Below, piece by piece: positions 1 through 8,784 of a stretch of 64,000 bases of DNA (the first letter of the stretch is position 1; each line of letters starts with the position of its first letter). The stretch is from positions 5,097,001-5,161,000 of the forward strand of contig NZ_CP034444.1 in NCBI RefSeq assembly GCF_003952385.1. Reading direction: 5' to 3'. Source of the stretch: Mesorhizobium sp. M1D.F.Ca.ET.043.01.1.1. Lineage in GTDB: Bacteria; Pseudomonadota; Alphaproteobacteria; Rhizobiales; Rhizobiaceae. The translations under genes were made by a program, and so were the position numbers. Below the pieces are notes generated by a model that saw only the letters and a list, made by a program, of their open reading frames with translations, ran no database searches and was not told the DNA's origin.

Positions 1-246
1 GCGCTCGACGGCCGGCCCTTCGACATCGCCTGCGGCCAGATCGATATCGGCAACGCGCTGACCGAGATGGCGCAGCCGATGACGGTCGGCGTGCCGCAGG
101 CCAATGGCTCGATCGCCGCCGAAGCGGTGATGGATGTGCAGCGCGTCGCCGACGCGGTGCTCCACATGGCGAGCCTGCCGCTCGACGCCAATGTCCTGTT
201 CATGACCGTGATGGCCACGAAGATGCCGTTCGTCGGCCGCGGGTGA
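1..246 (+). CDS. SDR family oxidoreductase, C-terminal fragment
   Basis: The reading frame is open from the first base of the window and ends at TGA 244-246, giving the last 81 residues of a protein that starts outside. It begins [20 protein letters not shown], which matches the C-terminal region of short-chain dehydrogenases, where the loop after the last Rossmann strand leads to helices that often carry [14 protein letters not shown]. The Rossmann glycine motif and the YxxxK catalytic pair would lie upstream and cannot be seen. The substrate cannot be inferred. It converges with the aminotransferase gene on the other strand, with only 11 bases between the two stops. Confidence 0.75.
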   Translation, partial: ALDGRPFDIACGQIDIGNALTEMAQPMTVGVPQANGSIAAEAVMDVQRVADAVLHMASLPLDANVLFMTVMATKMPFVGRG

Positions 247-257
247 GGGCTGAAGTT

Positions 258-1442
258 CTACTTCTTCAAGAACGCCTCGATCCGCTCCAGTGCGCGCAGG
301 ATGTTCTCCTCGGAATTGGCGTAGGAAAGCCGGACATAGCCTTCGCCGAGGACGCCGAAATCGGGGCCGCCGATGAGCGCCACGCCGGCGTCCTCCAACA
401 GCGCGGAAGCAAGTTTCTTGGCCTTCCAACCGGTCTTCGACACGTTGGGGAAGGCATAGAAGGCGCCCTTCGGCGTGATGCAGGAAATGCCGGGGAGCGC
501 GTTGAGGCCCTCGACGACGATCTTCCTCCGGTTGTCGAAGGCCCGCATCATCTTTTCGACATCGTCCTGCGGGCCGTCTATGGCCGCGATGCCGGCATAC
601 TGGCTCGGCGCATTGACGCAGGACCAGCAATTCACAGCCAGCTTGCGCACCTTGTCGTAGAGATGGGCGCCTTTTTCGCCGTTCGGCCAGACCGACCAGC
701 CCATGCGCCAGCCGGTCATCGCCCAGGTCTTCGACCAGCCGTTGAGCACGATCAGCCGGTCGCGGATCTCCGGGAAGTTGAGCAGCGAGCAATGCCTCTC
801 GCCGTCATAGGTCATGACGTCGTAGATCTCGTCGGACAGGATCGCGACCTCAGGGTGCTTTTCCAGGCCCTTGACCAGCTTCTCGATCTCGGCGCGCGGC
901 GTGACTCCGCCGGTCGGGTTGGCCGGCGAATTGAGGATCAGGAGCCTTGTCTTCGGCGTTATCAGCGCCAGCGTCTCTTCGGCCGAGAAGGCAAAGCCGT
1001 TCTCCTCGCGGATCGGCACCGGAATTGGATCCGCGCCGGTGAACTCGATCATCGAGCGATAGATCGGAAAGCCCGGGTCCGGATAAAGGATTTCCGCGCC
1101 CGGTTCGCCGAACATCAGGATCGCGGCGAACATGGTCGGCTTGCCGCCGGGCAGGATCATCACGTTTTCGGGCGACACCTCGACGCCGGTGGTGGTCAGC
1201 GTGCGGCGCACCACCGCCTCGCGTGTGGCGAGCAGCCCGTTGGCCGGCGTATAGCCATGATGGCCGTCGCGCAGCGCCTTGATCGCCGCCTCGACGATGT
1301 GCTGCGGCGTCTTGAAGTCGGGCTGGCCGATGCCGAGATTGATGATGTCGCGGCCTTGATGGGCAAGCGCGGTGGCTCGCGCCAGCACCGCAAACGCATT
1401 TTCCTCGCCGAGGCGGTCGAAGGCCGCGATCGTGTGGAGCAT
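258..1442 (-). CDS. PLP-dependent class I/II aminotransferase
   Basis: A 394-residue fold-type I aminotransferase of the aspartate/aromatic group, expected to be cytosolic. Visible motifs are the N-terminal LGIGQPDF segment (36-43), NSPANPTGG (171-179, with N175 contacting the PLP ring), DEIYD (204-208, D204 and Y207) and the Schiff-base lysine K238 in NGWSKTWAMTGWR. The start was set at ATG 1442 because AGGGACGGG lies just upstream and homologous sequence begins at MLHTIAAF; an in-frame extension to 1508 looks spurious. The amino donor is not predictable from sequence. It is divergent from the acetyltransferase at 1526, so the 83-bp gap should hold both promoters. Confidence 0.85.
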   Translation of the reverse strand: MLHTIAAFDRLGEENAFAVLARATALAHQGRDIINLGIGQPDFKTPQHIVEAAIKALRDGHHGYTPANGLLATREAVVRRTLTTTGVEVSPENVMILPGGKPTMFAAILMFGEPGAEILYPDPGFPIYRSMIEFTGADPIPVPIREENGFAFSAEETLALITPKTRLLILNSPANPTGGVTPRAEIEKLVKGLEKHPEVAILSDEIYDVMTYDGERHCSLLNFPEIRDRLIVLNGWSKTWAMTGWRMGWSVWPNGEKGAHLYDKVRKLAVNCWSCVNAPSQYAGIAAIDGPQDDVEKMMRAFDNRRKIVVEGLNALPGISCITPKGAFYAFPNVSKTGWKAKKLASALLEDAGVALIGGPDFGVLGEGYVRLSYANSEENILRALERIEAFLKK

Positions 1443-1525
1443 TTTTCCCGTCCCTGTGGTTCTTTCTGTTGGCGAGCGTTTTTGTGAGCGTCCGTCGAGA
1501 AAAGTCAAACGGATTGGAGTTCCCC

Positions 1526-2230
1526 GTGTCAGAAAATATTGGGGTGTCGGAAAGTCTCAAAGAGTGGCGGCCGCGCCCGCGTCCGGAACGCAAGGCGCTC
1601 GAAGGCCGCACCGTCAGGCTCGAACCGTTGAGCGCGGCGAAGCATGGCGACGGGCTCTACGAGGCGTCGTCGGTGTCGGATGCCGGCGGCCGCTTCGCCT
1701 GGCTGCCGGACTATCCGCCGGAAACCCGCGCCGCTTTCCAGCCATGGCTGGACAAGGTCGAGGCGAGCGAGGATCCGCTATTCTTCGCCGTCATCGACAA
1801 GGCGAGCGGCAAGGTTGCGGGACGCCAGACATTGATGCGCATCGATGCCGCCAACGGCGTCATCGAGATCGGCAACATCTATTGGGGGCCGCTGATCTCG
1901 CGCAAGCCGCAGGCGACCGAGGCGCAGTTCCTGTTCACGAAATATGCCTTCGACGAGCTCGGCTATCGCCGCTACGAATGGAAATGCAACAACCGCAACG
2001 AGCCGTCGAAACGCGCGGCTGAACGCTTCGGCTTCAAGTTCGAAGGCATTTTCCGTCAGCACCTTGTGGTAAAAGGCGAAAACCGCGATACGGCGTGGTA
2101 TTCGATCATCGACAAGGAGTGGCCGGCCTTGCGCAGGGCCTATGAGGCTTGGCTCGATCCGGCGAATTTCGATGGCGAAGGCCGCCAGAAGCGGCGGCTC
2201 GAGGATTTCCGCGCCGAGTTCGGCGCGTAG
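1526..2230 (+). CDS. GNAT family N-acetyltransferase, RimJ/RimL type
   Basis: A 234-residue GNAT protein that would transfer acetyl from acetyl-CoA to a small amine or a protein N-terminus. The opening segment EGRTVRLEPLSAAKHGDGLY, the central strand VIEIGNIYWGP and the late block YRRYEWKCNNRNEPSKRAAERFGF are characteristic of the RimJ/RimL subgroup. The GTG start at 1526 has GGAG about six bases upstream; a longer frame from 1469 would overlap the promoter region of the divergent aminotransferase and has no ribosome site. It is monocistronic and is followed at once by a palindromic repeat. The substrate is unknown. Confidence 0.8.
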   Translation: MSENIGVSESLKEWRPRPRPERKALEGRTVRLEPLSAAKHGDGLYEASSVSDAGGRFAWLPDYPPETRAAFQPWLDKVEASEDPLFFAVIDKASGKVAGRQTLMRIDAANGVIEIGNIYWGPLISRKPQATEAQFLFTKYAFDELGYRRYEWKCNNRNEPSKRAAERFGFKFEGIFRQHLVVKGENRDTAWYSIIDKEWPALRRAYEAWLDPANFDGEGRQKRRLEDFRAEFGA

Positions 2231-2278
2231 ACCATGATCCCGAAAGGTGGGATACCGCTTTTTGGGCACGATCATGGT
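2231..2278. repeat. Palindromic intergenic repeat
   Basis: Imperfect palindrome with outer arms ACCATGAT (2231-2238) and ATCATGGT (2271-2278) and an inner pairing of CCCGAAA with the T-rich TTTTTGGG. It starts immediately after the acetyltransferase stop and could act as its terminator. It resembles the repeats at 10305-10352 and 12265-12330 and belongs to a style of dispersed palindrome common in rhizobial genomes. Confidence 0.7.
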
Positions 2279-2297
2279 GGGTAATAGGAGTTCCGCG

Positions 2298-3299
2298 ATG
2301 GCGCACGCCTCACATGACCACGACTTGCACGCGGCGGGTCATAACCACAGCCATGGCGCCGGCCATGTGCATGGGTCGACCGACCAGAAACGGGTGCTGA
2401 TCGCCGCTTGCCTGACCGGCGGCTTCATGGTTGCGGAGGCGCTCGGCGGCCTGCTCACCGGCTCGCTGGCGCTGCTCGCGGACGCCGGCCACATGCTCGC
2501 CGATTCGATCGCGCTCGGCCTCGCCTGGTATGCCTTTCATCTCGCAGGTCGTCCAGCCACCGGCCGTCTCACCTACGGTTTCGCGCGCGTGAAGACGCTG
2601 GTCGCCTACACCAACGGCATCGCCATTTTCGTCATAGCGCTGTGGATCGTCTACGAGGCCTGGGGGCGGCTGATGCACCCGGCGCCGGTGCTGGGCGGGC
2701 CGATGCTTGTCGTGGCGGTGGCAGGCCTCATGGTCAACGTCGCCTCCTTCTTCGTGCTGCATGGCGGCGACCGCGAGAGCCTCAACATGCGCGGCGCGAT
2801 CCTGCATGTGCTGGGCGACCTGCTCGGCTCAGCCGCGGCCATCGCCGCTGCCATCATAATCCTGGCGACTGGCTGGACGCCGATCGATCCGATCCTATCC
2901 GTGCTGGTGTCGCTGTTGATCCTGTCGACGGCGTGGTCGCTGATGCGCGAGGCCGCCCATGTGCTGCTCGAAGGCGTGCCGGCAAGCCTCGACCGCGACC
3001 TGATCGCCAAGGATCTGGAAGCCGCGGTCAAGGGCGTGCGCGAGGTGCATCACATGCATGTCTGGTCGCTTGACGGCACCAGCAACATGGCGACTTTGCA
3101 TGCCTGCCTGAATGACGGCGTCGATCCGCATATGGCGGTGAGCGCCATCAAGAAGCGGCTTGCTTCCGAGCACGGCATCGCCCACGCAACCGTCGAGCCC
3201 GAGTTCGGACTCTGCGCCGACAGCCATGACGAGCACGAGCACCATCACGATCTCGACCATGCGCATGACGCGCCTCGCGATCGCCGTCACTATCACTGA
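2298..3299 (+). CDS. Cation diffusion facilitator (Zn/Co/Cd exporter)
   Basis: A 333-residue CDF-family metal/proton antiporter of the CzcD/ZitB type in the inner membrane. The N-terminus is histidine-rich (HDHDLHAAGHNHSHGAGHVH), then six membrane segments follow. The transport-site motifs are ADAGHMLADS in helix II and HVLGDLLGS in helix V. The C-terminal cytosolic domain (VREVHHMHVWSLDG) ends in a second histidine-rich tail. ATG 2298 is preferred over an upstream in-frame start at 2247, since AGGAG lies at 2286-2290 and 2247 sits inside the palindromic repeat. The zinc, cobalt or cadmium preference cannot be told from sequence. Confidence 0.92.
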   Translation: MAHASHDHDLHAAGHNHSHGAGHVHGSTDQKRVLIAACLTGGFMVAEALGGLLTGSLALLADAGHMLADSIALGLAWYAFHLAGRPATGRLTYGFARVKTLVAYTNGIAIFVIALWIVYEAWGRLMHPAPVLGGPMLVVAVAGLMVNVASFFVLHGGDRESLNMRGAILHVLGDLLGSAAAIAAAIIILATGWTPIDPILSVLVSLLILSTAWSLMREAAHVLLEGVPASLDRDLIAKDLEAAVKGVREVHHMHVWSLDGTSNMATLHACLNDGVDPHMAVSAIKKRLASEHGIAHATVEPEFGLCADSHDEHEHHHDLDHAHDAPRDRRHYH

Positions 3300-3350
3300 T
3301 GCGTGGCTGACGATGAACTTCAACGGCCGAGAGTCACGGAGCGCCCGCTG

Positions 3351-3557
3351 ATGGATCGCGAGACGCGCAATGCGGCGATCGCCGCAGCCTGGATACTGCT
3401 GCTGTTCGGCCTCGCCGCCTATTTCCTGCCCACCATAATGCTGGCCGTCGGCAAGGTCTCAACGATCCTGGCGGCTATCATCGCCGCGATCTTCATGGTG
3501 GGATTGTTCGTCGTTCTGTGGCTGCGCGGGCGCAGCCAGCGCAAGAAAGGTCTCTAG
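3351..3557 (+). CDS. Small two-helix membrane protein
   Basis: A 68-residue protein with two hydrophobic segments: AAIAAAWILLLFGLAAYFLP at about 9-28 and an alanine/isoleucine-rich stretch running into MVGLFVVLWL at about 39-62. It ends in the basic tail RGRSQRKKGL. I do not recognise a family. ATG 3351 is preferred because GGAG lies upstream; a GTG at 3303 in frame has no ribosome site. Its stop codon abuts the ATG of the DenD-like gene, so the two are probably co-transcribed. Any functional link is unknown. Confidence 0.6.
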   Translation: MDRETRNAAIAAAWILLLFGLAAYFLPTIMLAVGKVSTILAAIIAAIFMVGLFVVLWLRGRSQRKKGL

Positions 3558-4532
3558 ATGAGAATTCTGATTACCGGTGCCGCCGGCATGGTGGGCCGCA
3601 AGCTGGTCGCGCGTCTGGCCAAGGATGGCGCCCTGCGCGGGCGGAAGATAACTGCGCTCGATCTGCACGACATCGTGCCGCCGCAGGCGCCGACGCTTGC
3701 AGGCGTCGATGTCTCGATCCACACCGGCGACCTTTCCGCGCCCGGCGCAGCGGCCACGCTCGTCGCTTCCCGCCCGGACGTGATCTTCCATCTCGCCGGC
3801 ATCGTCTCGGGCGAGGCGGAGGCCAATTTCGATCTCGGCTACCGCGTCAATCTCGACGGCACGCGCGCGCTGCTCGACGCCGTGCGGCTGGCGGGCTTTG
3901 CGCCGCGCCTCGTCTTCACCTCGTCGATCGCCGTGTTCGGCGCGCCGTTTCCCGAAGTCATCCCGGACGAGTTCCACCCGACACCGCTCACCTCCTATGG
4001 CACGCAGAAGCTGATCGGCGAGGCGCTGCTGGCGGACTACTCGCGGCGCGGCTTCTTCGACGGCGTCGGCATCCGGCTGCCCACCATCTGCGTGCGCCCG
4101 GGCAAGCCGAACAAGGCGGCCTCGAGCTTCTTCTCCGGCATCATCCGCGAGCCGCTCAGCGGCCAGGAGGCTATACTGCCGGTGCCGCGCTCGGTGCTGC
4201 ACACGCATGCCAGCCCGCGCTCGGCGGTCAATTTCCTGATCCATGCTGCGGAAATCGACGGCGACAAGGTCGGGCCACGCCGCAACCTCACCATGCCGGG
4301 CGTCGCCGTCACCGTCGGCGAGCAGATCGAAGCGCTCGAGCGCATCGCCGGAGCCGAGGTGGCCAAACGGATCCGCGAGCAGCCCGACGAAACTGTCTGG
4401 GCGATCGTCAAGGGCTGGCCGACGCGGTTCGAGGCAAGACGCGCGAGGGAACTGGGTTTCGTCGCCGAAAGTAACTTCGACGAGATCATCCGCGCCCATA
4501 TCGAGGACGAGCTGGGCGGAAAGGTGCATTGA
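3558..4532 (+). CDS. denD: NAD-dependent epimerase/dehydratase, D-erythronate dehydrogenase-like
   Basis: A 324-residue extended-SDR protein. TGAAGMVG (6-13) is the NAD-binding glycine motif, SS at 122-123 and Y147/K151 in SYGTQK form the catalytic set, and RPGKPNKAAS follows. This combination, the YGTQK version of the active site and the overall length match the DenD/erythronate dehydrogenase group, which oxidises D-erythronate at C2 for catabolism. The usual partners (DenK-type kinase, isomerase) are not adjacent, so the substrate assignment is moderate. The gene starts directly at the stop of the small membrane protein, with AAAGG as ribosome site. Confidence 0.75.
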   Translation: MRILITGAAGMVGRKLVARLAKDGALRGRKITALDLHDIVPPQAPTLAGVDVSIHTGDLSAPGAAATLVASRPDVIFHLAGIVSGEAEANFDLGYRVNLDGTRALLDAVRLAGFAPRLVFTSSIAVFGAPFPEVIPDEFHPTPLTSYGTQKLIGEALLADYSRRGFFDGVGIRLPTICVRPGKPNKAASSFFSGIIREPLSGQEAILPVPRSVLHTHASPRSAVNFLIHAAEIDGDKVGPRRNLTMPGVAVTVGEQIEALERIAGAEVAKRIREQPDETVWAIVKGWPTRFEARRARELGFVAESNFDEIIRAHIEDELGGKVH

Positions 4533-4570
4533 TATTCAGGTGATGCCGGCCTGGCTAGCCAGCCCTGAAA

Positions 4571-5752
4571 TCAGACGCCGCCCGTCAGGCTGGCCGACAA
4601 AAGCAGAAGCCCGACCAGGAAGATGAAGGCCGCGCCGCCGATCTCGACGATCGAGTGGATGCGGTTGCCGATGCGGCCGTCGCCGGCGAAATAGACCGCC
4701 CAGTTCTTGGCCGTCACCGCGATCGTCGCCAGCGCCGACACTGTGATCGCGGTGCCGATCGACATCGCCAGCACCGACAGCAGGCCGCCGAGCCAAAGCC
4801 CGTTGAGCAGCGCGAAGCTCAAGACGATCAGCGCGCCGGAGCAGGGGCGGATGCCGACGGCGGCCACCGCCGACCAGGCGGTCTTCCAGTCAAAGCGGTC
4901 GCCTGAAAGCAGCGCCGGATCCGGCGCGTGCGAATGGCCGCAGGTCTCGCAGACTTCGTCCGGACCATGGTGATGATGCCCAGCGTGATCATGGTCGTGC
5001 GCCGCGTGGTCGTGATGGTGGTGATCGTGCGCGCTGTGATCGTGTGCCTCGTGGCTGTGCGCATGCGCCGCATGGTCGTGATGCGCGTGCAATGTCTGGG
5101 AATGCGTGTCAGCATGCGAGTGTCCTGCATGCGAATGCCTGCCACGCGAATGGCCAGCATGGGCGGCCGAAAGACTGTAGGCCGGGCCGGCGCCGAACAG
5201 CTGCAGGATGGCCGGACCCGCCTTGCGCCAGAGCAGCCAGGCGCCGAAGAGGGTCACCAGCACAAAGCTCGAGATTTCGAGGAACCATGCCGCGTCGGTC
5301 ATCGACACCGCGGTGCCGCGCAGCACGAAATAGGCAAGCACCATGACGACGACCGCGGTGAGACCCTGCAGCAGCGCCGAGACGAAGGACAGCATGATGC
5401 CGCGCCTCAGCGCCACCTCGTTGGCGACCATATAGGAGGAGATCACCGCTTTGCCGTGGCCGGGGCCGGCGGCGTGAAAGATGCCATAGGCGAAGGAGAG
5501 GCCGACCAGCAGCCAGAGCTTGCTGCCATCCTGGCGCATCGCCTTCATCGCGGCTGCCAGCGAATGGTAGAATTCCTGCTGGCGAAGGTTGATCCACATC
5601 AGGATATGGGCGAACGGGCCGGAGGCAGTCGGGGCCATGCCGTCATTGGTGCCGATGCCGAGCGAGCTCTGGGCATGCGCGACGCCGGGCAGATGCGTCA
5701 TCACCAGGGTGGCGGCCGCAAGGCCGAGCGCCAAGCGCAGCGACTGTTTCAT
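4571..5752 (-). CDS. Nickel/cobalt transporter, NicO/RcnA family
   Basis: A 393-residue membrane protein with a likely cleavable or anchoring N-terminus ending near VAHAQS. It has the NicO signature HAAGPGHGKAVISSY in an early helix and the late motif GIRPCSGALIVL. Between them is a long cytosolic loop of almost pure His/Asp/Ala (for example DHHHHDHAAHDHDH) followed by CETCGHSH, typical of metal-sensing or metal-trapping loops. It would export or import Ni or Co ions. A GTG one codon upstream of ATG 5752 is an equally possible start. It lies 6 bp downstream of the DUF1007 gene, a common partner of this family. Confidence 0.88.
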   Translation of the reverse strand: MKQSLRLALGLAAATLVMTHLPGVAHAQSSLGIGTNDGMAPTASGPFAHILMWINLRQQEFYHSLAAAMKAMRQDGSKLWLLVGLSFAYGIFHAAGPGHGKAVISSYMVANEVALRRGIMLSFVSALLQGLTAVVVMVLAYFVLRGTAVSMTDAAWFLEISSFVLVTLFGAWLLWRKAGPAILQLFGAGPAYSLSAAHAGHSRGRHSHAGHSHADTHSQTLHAHHDHAAHAHSHEAHDHSAHDHHHHDHAAHDHDHAGHHHHGPDEVCETCGHSHAPDPALLSGDRFDWKTAWSAVAAVGIRPCSGALIVLSFALLNGLWLGGLLSVLAMSIGTAITVSALATIAVTAKNWAVYFAGDGRIGNRIHSIVEIGGAAFIFLVGLLLLSASLTGGV

Positions 5753-5758
5753 CACCGG

Positions 5759-6427
5759 TTATCCTTCTGGCGGACAATTCAGTTCGAGCTTGGTGGCGAA
5801 GATCTTGCTCATGTCGGTGCCTGTCGGATCGTTGAAGAAGGCTTCCGTCAGGGTCTTCTGGTTTTCCTTGATCGCTTCGTCCGGATCGGGACGGACCACC
5901 TTCTTGGTGCAGTTGGAGGGCAGGCCCTCGACGGTGAGGTTGGCGTCGTCGGTGAAATCGATCGCCGTGTAGAAGGTCGGATCGTAGACGCCGATGTCGA
6001 TCTTGCCGGCGAGCTTGATCGGCGTCTTCGGTTCGGACTCGAACAGGATGATCAGCTGGTCGTTGTCGAAATTGGCCATCAGATGCGGCGGCGGGACCAT
6101 GGGCACATCCTTGCCGTCCTGCGTGACCAACTGGAAGTAGTTGAACTCGGCCAGCGAGGAATGGACGGTGTCGGCCACTTCCTTGAGCTCGTTGTCGTCA
6201 AGCTTCAGATCGGAGTTCTTGTCGAACTCCATCATCACCGTACTCGAAAAAAGATCGTCGAAACGCCACAGATGGCGCAGCGCTTTCACACTTTGGTGAT
6301 CCGGGGAGAGGATCACGTCGAGGCGGGCTTCGGCAAAGACATGCGGATGCACCTCGGCCGGCTCGATCCCCGCAAATGTCGCCGCAAGGGCCGAAGCCAG
6401 CATGGTTGCTTGCCGTCTCAAATGCAT
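5759..6427 (-). CDS. DUF1007 family periplasmic protein
   Basis: A 222-residue secreted protein: hydrophobic N-terminus (RRQATMLASALAATFAGIEP), then the family start HPHVFAEARLDVIL. It lies directly upstream of the NicO transporter, and such pairs are commonly found next to Ni/Co uptake or efflux genes, so it probably serves as a periplasmic partner. It contains DKNSDLKLDDNE, which has the spacing of an EF-hand calcium loop. The start is uncertain: ATG 6427 was chosen so that the signal segment follows directly, while ATG 6445 gives six more residues and neither has a strong ribosome site. Confidence 0.8.
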   Translation of the reverse strand: MHLRRQATMLASALAATFAGIEPAEVHPHVFAEARLDVILSPDHQSVKALRHLWRFDDLFSSTVMMEFDKNSDLKLDDNELKEVADTVHSSLAEFNYFQLVTQDGKDVPMVPPPHLMANFDNDQLIILFESEPKTPIKLAGKIDIGVYDPTFYTAIDFTDDANLTVEGLPSNCTKKVVRPDPDEAIKENQKTLTEAFFNDPTGTDMSKIFATKLELNCPPEG

Positions 6428-6515
6428 TCTGGGCCGCGATTCCATCGACGTCGAAAGTGGACCCCCGAGAGTTGTCAGAAAGGGGGCGAAATTGGGACCG
6501 CCAGCCTCCGGCCGG

Positions 6516-7415
6516 TCAGGCGGTGTCGCGCGTCCTGAACCACTGCACCAGGAAATCGACGAAGACGCGGACCTTGGCGGGCAGATAGCGGCGGTGCGGA
6601 TAGACGGCGAAGATGCCGGTACCCGACAGGATGCGATCGTTGAGCGCGGTAACCAACTTGCCGGAAGCGATATCGGGTGCAGCTATGAAATCCGGCAGCA
6701 TGGCGAAGCCGAGGCCGGAGACAGCAGCAGCTCGCGCCACGATCGGGCTGTTGACCTCGATCGGGCCGGAGACGGCGACGCTCATGGACTCCTCGCCCTC
6801 ACCCCTGAAGCGCCAATTGGCCAGCGAGCGGCCGTTGGTGTCGACCAGGCACGGCATGTTGGCGAGATCCTGCGGACGCGTCGGCATGCCGTGCTTGGCA
6901 ATCAGGTCCGGCGACGCGCAGAGCTTGACCGAAAATGGTCCCAGGCGCCTGGCGATCAGCGACGAGTTCTCAAGCCGCGAGATGCGCACTGCGAGGTCGA
7001 AACCCTCCTCGACCAGGTCGACGAAGCGATCATCGAGATGGATGTCGAGCACAATGTCGGGATGCTGCCTGGCGAAGTCGATAAGCGACTGTCCGATCGG
7101 CGCATCGGCGAAGGTTCGCGCCGCCGAGAGCTTGATCCGGCCGCGCACGTCGCCGGACGATTCGCGCACGGCATCGGCCAGGCTGTCGACCTCGCGCACG
7201 ATCTCGGAGGCGCGTTGGTAATAGGTGTGGCCGGCTTCGGTCAGCGAGAACTGCCTGGTCGTGCGGTTCAACAGCAGCGCGCCGAGCTCGTCCTCCAGCT
7301 CGCGCACATATTTCGACAGCAGCGCCTTCGATCGGCCGATCTTGCGCGCGGCGGCCGAAAAGCCTTCGGCCTCGACCACGTCGATAAAGGCGCGCATACG
7401 GGTCAAAGTGTCCAT
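6516..7415 (-). CDS. LysR family transcriptional regulator
   Basis: A 299-residue LTTR. The N-terminal winged helix-turn-helix is clear (MRAFIDVVEAEGFSAAARKI, then KALLSKYVRELEDELG and LLNRTTRQFSLTEAG) and the C-terminal two-lobe effector domain starts near RGRIKLSAARTFADAPIG. ATG 7415 was chosen since an N-terminal extension back to 7574 would lie inside the amidase gene and is low-complexity Arg/Pro sequence. It is unusual for an LTTR in that it is downstream of and co-directional with its neighbour: the amidase stop is two bases before this ATG, so it is probably translationally coupled to the amidase. Confidence 0.9.
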   Translation of the reverse strand: MDTLTRMRAFIDVVEAEGFSAAARKIGRSKALLSKYVRELEDELGALLLNRTTRQFSLTEAGHTYYQRASEIVREVDSLADAVRESSGDVRGRIKLSAARTFADAPIGQSLIDFARQHPDIVLDIHLDDRFVDLVEEGFDLAVRISRLENSSLIARRLGPFSVKLCASPDLIAKHGMPTRPQDLANMPCLVDTNGRSLANWRFRGEGEESMSVAVSGPIEVNSPIVARAAAVSGLGFAMLPDFIAAPDIASGKLVTALNDRILSGTGIFAVYPHRRYLPAKVRVFVDFLVQWFRTRDTA

Positions 7416-7417
7416 GA

Positions 7418-8617
7418 TCAGATCTTTCGTGCCGCGTCGAGAATCTTGCGGCCGAGCCGTATCAAAGCGGCGTCGCTGCCGGAAGGGCCAAGCAGCGACA
7501 GGCCGAAGGGCGCGCCGTCGACGGAACCGAGCGGCAAGGTGATCTGCGGGAAACCCGACAGGCCGGCCAGGCACAAAAGATGCAGCGCCCTTTCGCGATA
7601 GGCCTGGAATTGCTCCGGCGTGCTCGCGGCGAGCGGCGCCGCGCCGGGAACGGTCGGCAGAACGAGGAAGCCGTTGTTGCCGAGCAAAGCGCCGAGCTCG
7701 GAACGGAAGACCTGCCGGCGTTCCCGCTCGATGGCAACCGTGCCGGCATCGATCGTGCGGCCGAAGCCGAAACGCTCGTCGACACCTGGACCGAGGCCAT
7801 GGTTGCCTGCCAAGATCCAGCTGCCATGCACCTGCCAGGCCTCAAAGGCCTGCAGCCGGCGGAAGCACCAGTAGAGGTCGTCCGGGAAGGAGGCGAAGGC
7901 GTATTCGGTCTCGGTCGGCACGCCGACGACGCCGGCAGCCAATGCCTTCATCCGGGCATATTCGGCGGCTTCGGCCGGCCCGGAGACGAAGGCATCGAGC
8001 CAGCGGATCGACAGCGGGCGGTCGAGCGGATGCTGGTGAGGATCGCGCCCGAGCAGAAGCTTGCCGACCGCCGCGTAGGTTTCGATGTCGTCGGCGAACC
8101 AGCCGAAGGTGTCGAAGCTCGGCGCGAGCTTCATCGCGCCCTCGAGCGAGATGCGGCCGTGGCTGGTGCGCAGCCCGATCAGGCCGCAGAAGCTCGCCGG
8201 CGCTCGGATCGAGCCGCCGGTGTCGGAACCAATGGCGATGTCGGCAAGTCCGCCGGCGACCGCCGCGGCCGAGCCGGAGGAAGAGCCGCCGGTCACGCGG
8301 TCGGGTGCGGCCGCGTTCACCGGAAACGCGAAATGCGAATTCTGGCCGAACAGCGAGAAGGCGAGCTCGTCGGTCTGCGTCTTGCCGACGAATCGCGCGC
8401 CGGCGTCGAGGATCATCTGCACGGCCTCGGCCGTCTGCGAGGCGGCGTGAGCGTCTTCGAACTTGCGCGGGTTGCCGCAGCCGGTGCGATAGCCGGCGAC
8501 GTCGTAAATGTCCTTGACGGCCAGGCGCAGGCCGGCAAGCGGGCCCAATTGCGCATTGGCCACGGGCATTTGGCGCAGATCGAGAAAGGCGTTCAGAGGG
8601 CCGTGGGTGCCTGGCAT
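7418..8617 (-). CDS. Amidase signature family hydrolase
   Basis: A 399-residue amidase expected to hydrolyse a carboxamide in the cytosol. The Ser-cisSer-Lys triad can be placed: K35 in AVKDIYDV, the cis-serine in GGSSSGSAAA (residues 110-119) and nucleophile S136 in SDTGGSIRAP. It has the length of a single-domain amidase rather than the ~480 residues of GatA, and no gatB/gatC lie nearby, so it is not the tRNA amidotransferase. ATG 8617 begins MPGTHGPLNAFLDL; a start nine codons upstream is less likely. The natural amide is unknown. The LysR gene follows directly. Confidence 0.85.
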   Translation of the reverse strand: MPGTHGPLNAFLDLRQMPVANAQLGPLAGLRLAVKDIYDVAGYRTGCGNPRKFEDAHAASQTAEAVQMILDAGARFVGKTQTDELAFSLFGQNSHFAFPVNAAAPDRVTGGSSSGSAAAVAGGLADIAIGSDTGGSIRAPASFCGLIGLRTSHGRISLEGAMKLAPSFDTFGWFADDIETYAAVGKLLLGRDPHQHPLDRPLSIRWLDAFVSGPAEAAEYARMKALAAGVVGVPTETEYAFASFPDDLYWCFRRLQAFEAWQVHGSWILAGNHGLGPGVDERFGFGRTIDAGTVAIERERRQVFRSELGALLGNNGFLVLPTVPGAAPLAASTPEQFQAYRERALHLLCLAGLSGFPQITLPLGSVDGAPFGLSLLGPSGSDAALIRLGRKILDAARKI

Positions 8618-8691
8618 CGTTCGATTTCCGGATACGGTCCACAAACATTGTTCGATGCCGGAATTTTTACAACCGGCGCTTACGATTTTTA

Positions 8692-8719
8692 TTGATTGTG
8701 AAACCCTTCGCTCTTATAT
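8692..8719 (+). promoter_or_regulatory. Putative sigma-70 promoter for ornithine decarboxylase leader
   Basis: TTGATT (8692-8697) and TTATAT (8714-8719) are separated by 16 bases in an AT-rich pocket within otherwise GC-rich sequence. Transcription from here would give a leader of about 430 nt before the ornithine decarboxylase start at 9157. Confidence 0.45.
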
Positions 8720-8784
8720 CGCGCTTGCCCAAAGTCGCACGTGCCTGTGGGTGTCCGCCGATCCTCGAATGGTGAGGGCAATCG

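Noticed and set aside
4928..6538. Long open frame (536 codons) on the plus strand opposite the NicO and DUF1007 genes
   Set aside because: It is antisense to two well-recognised genes, has low-complexity Arg/Gly/His content, and results from GC-rich codon bias.
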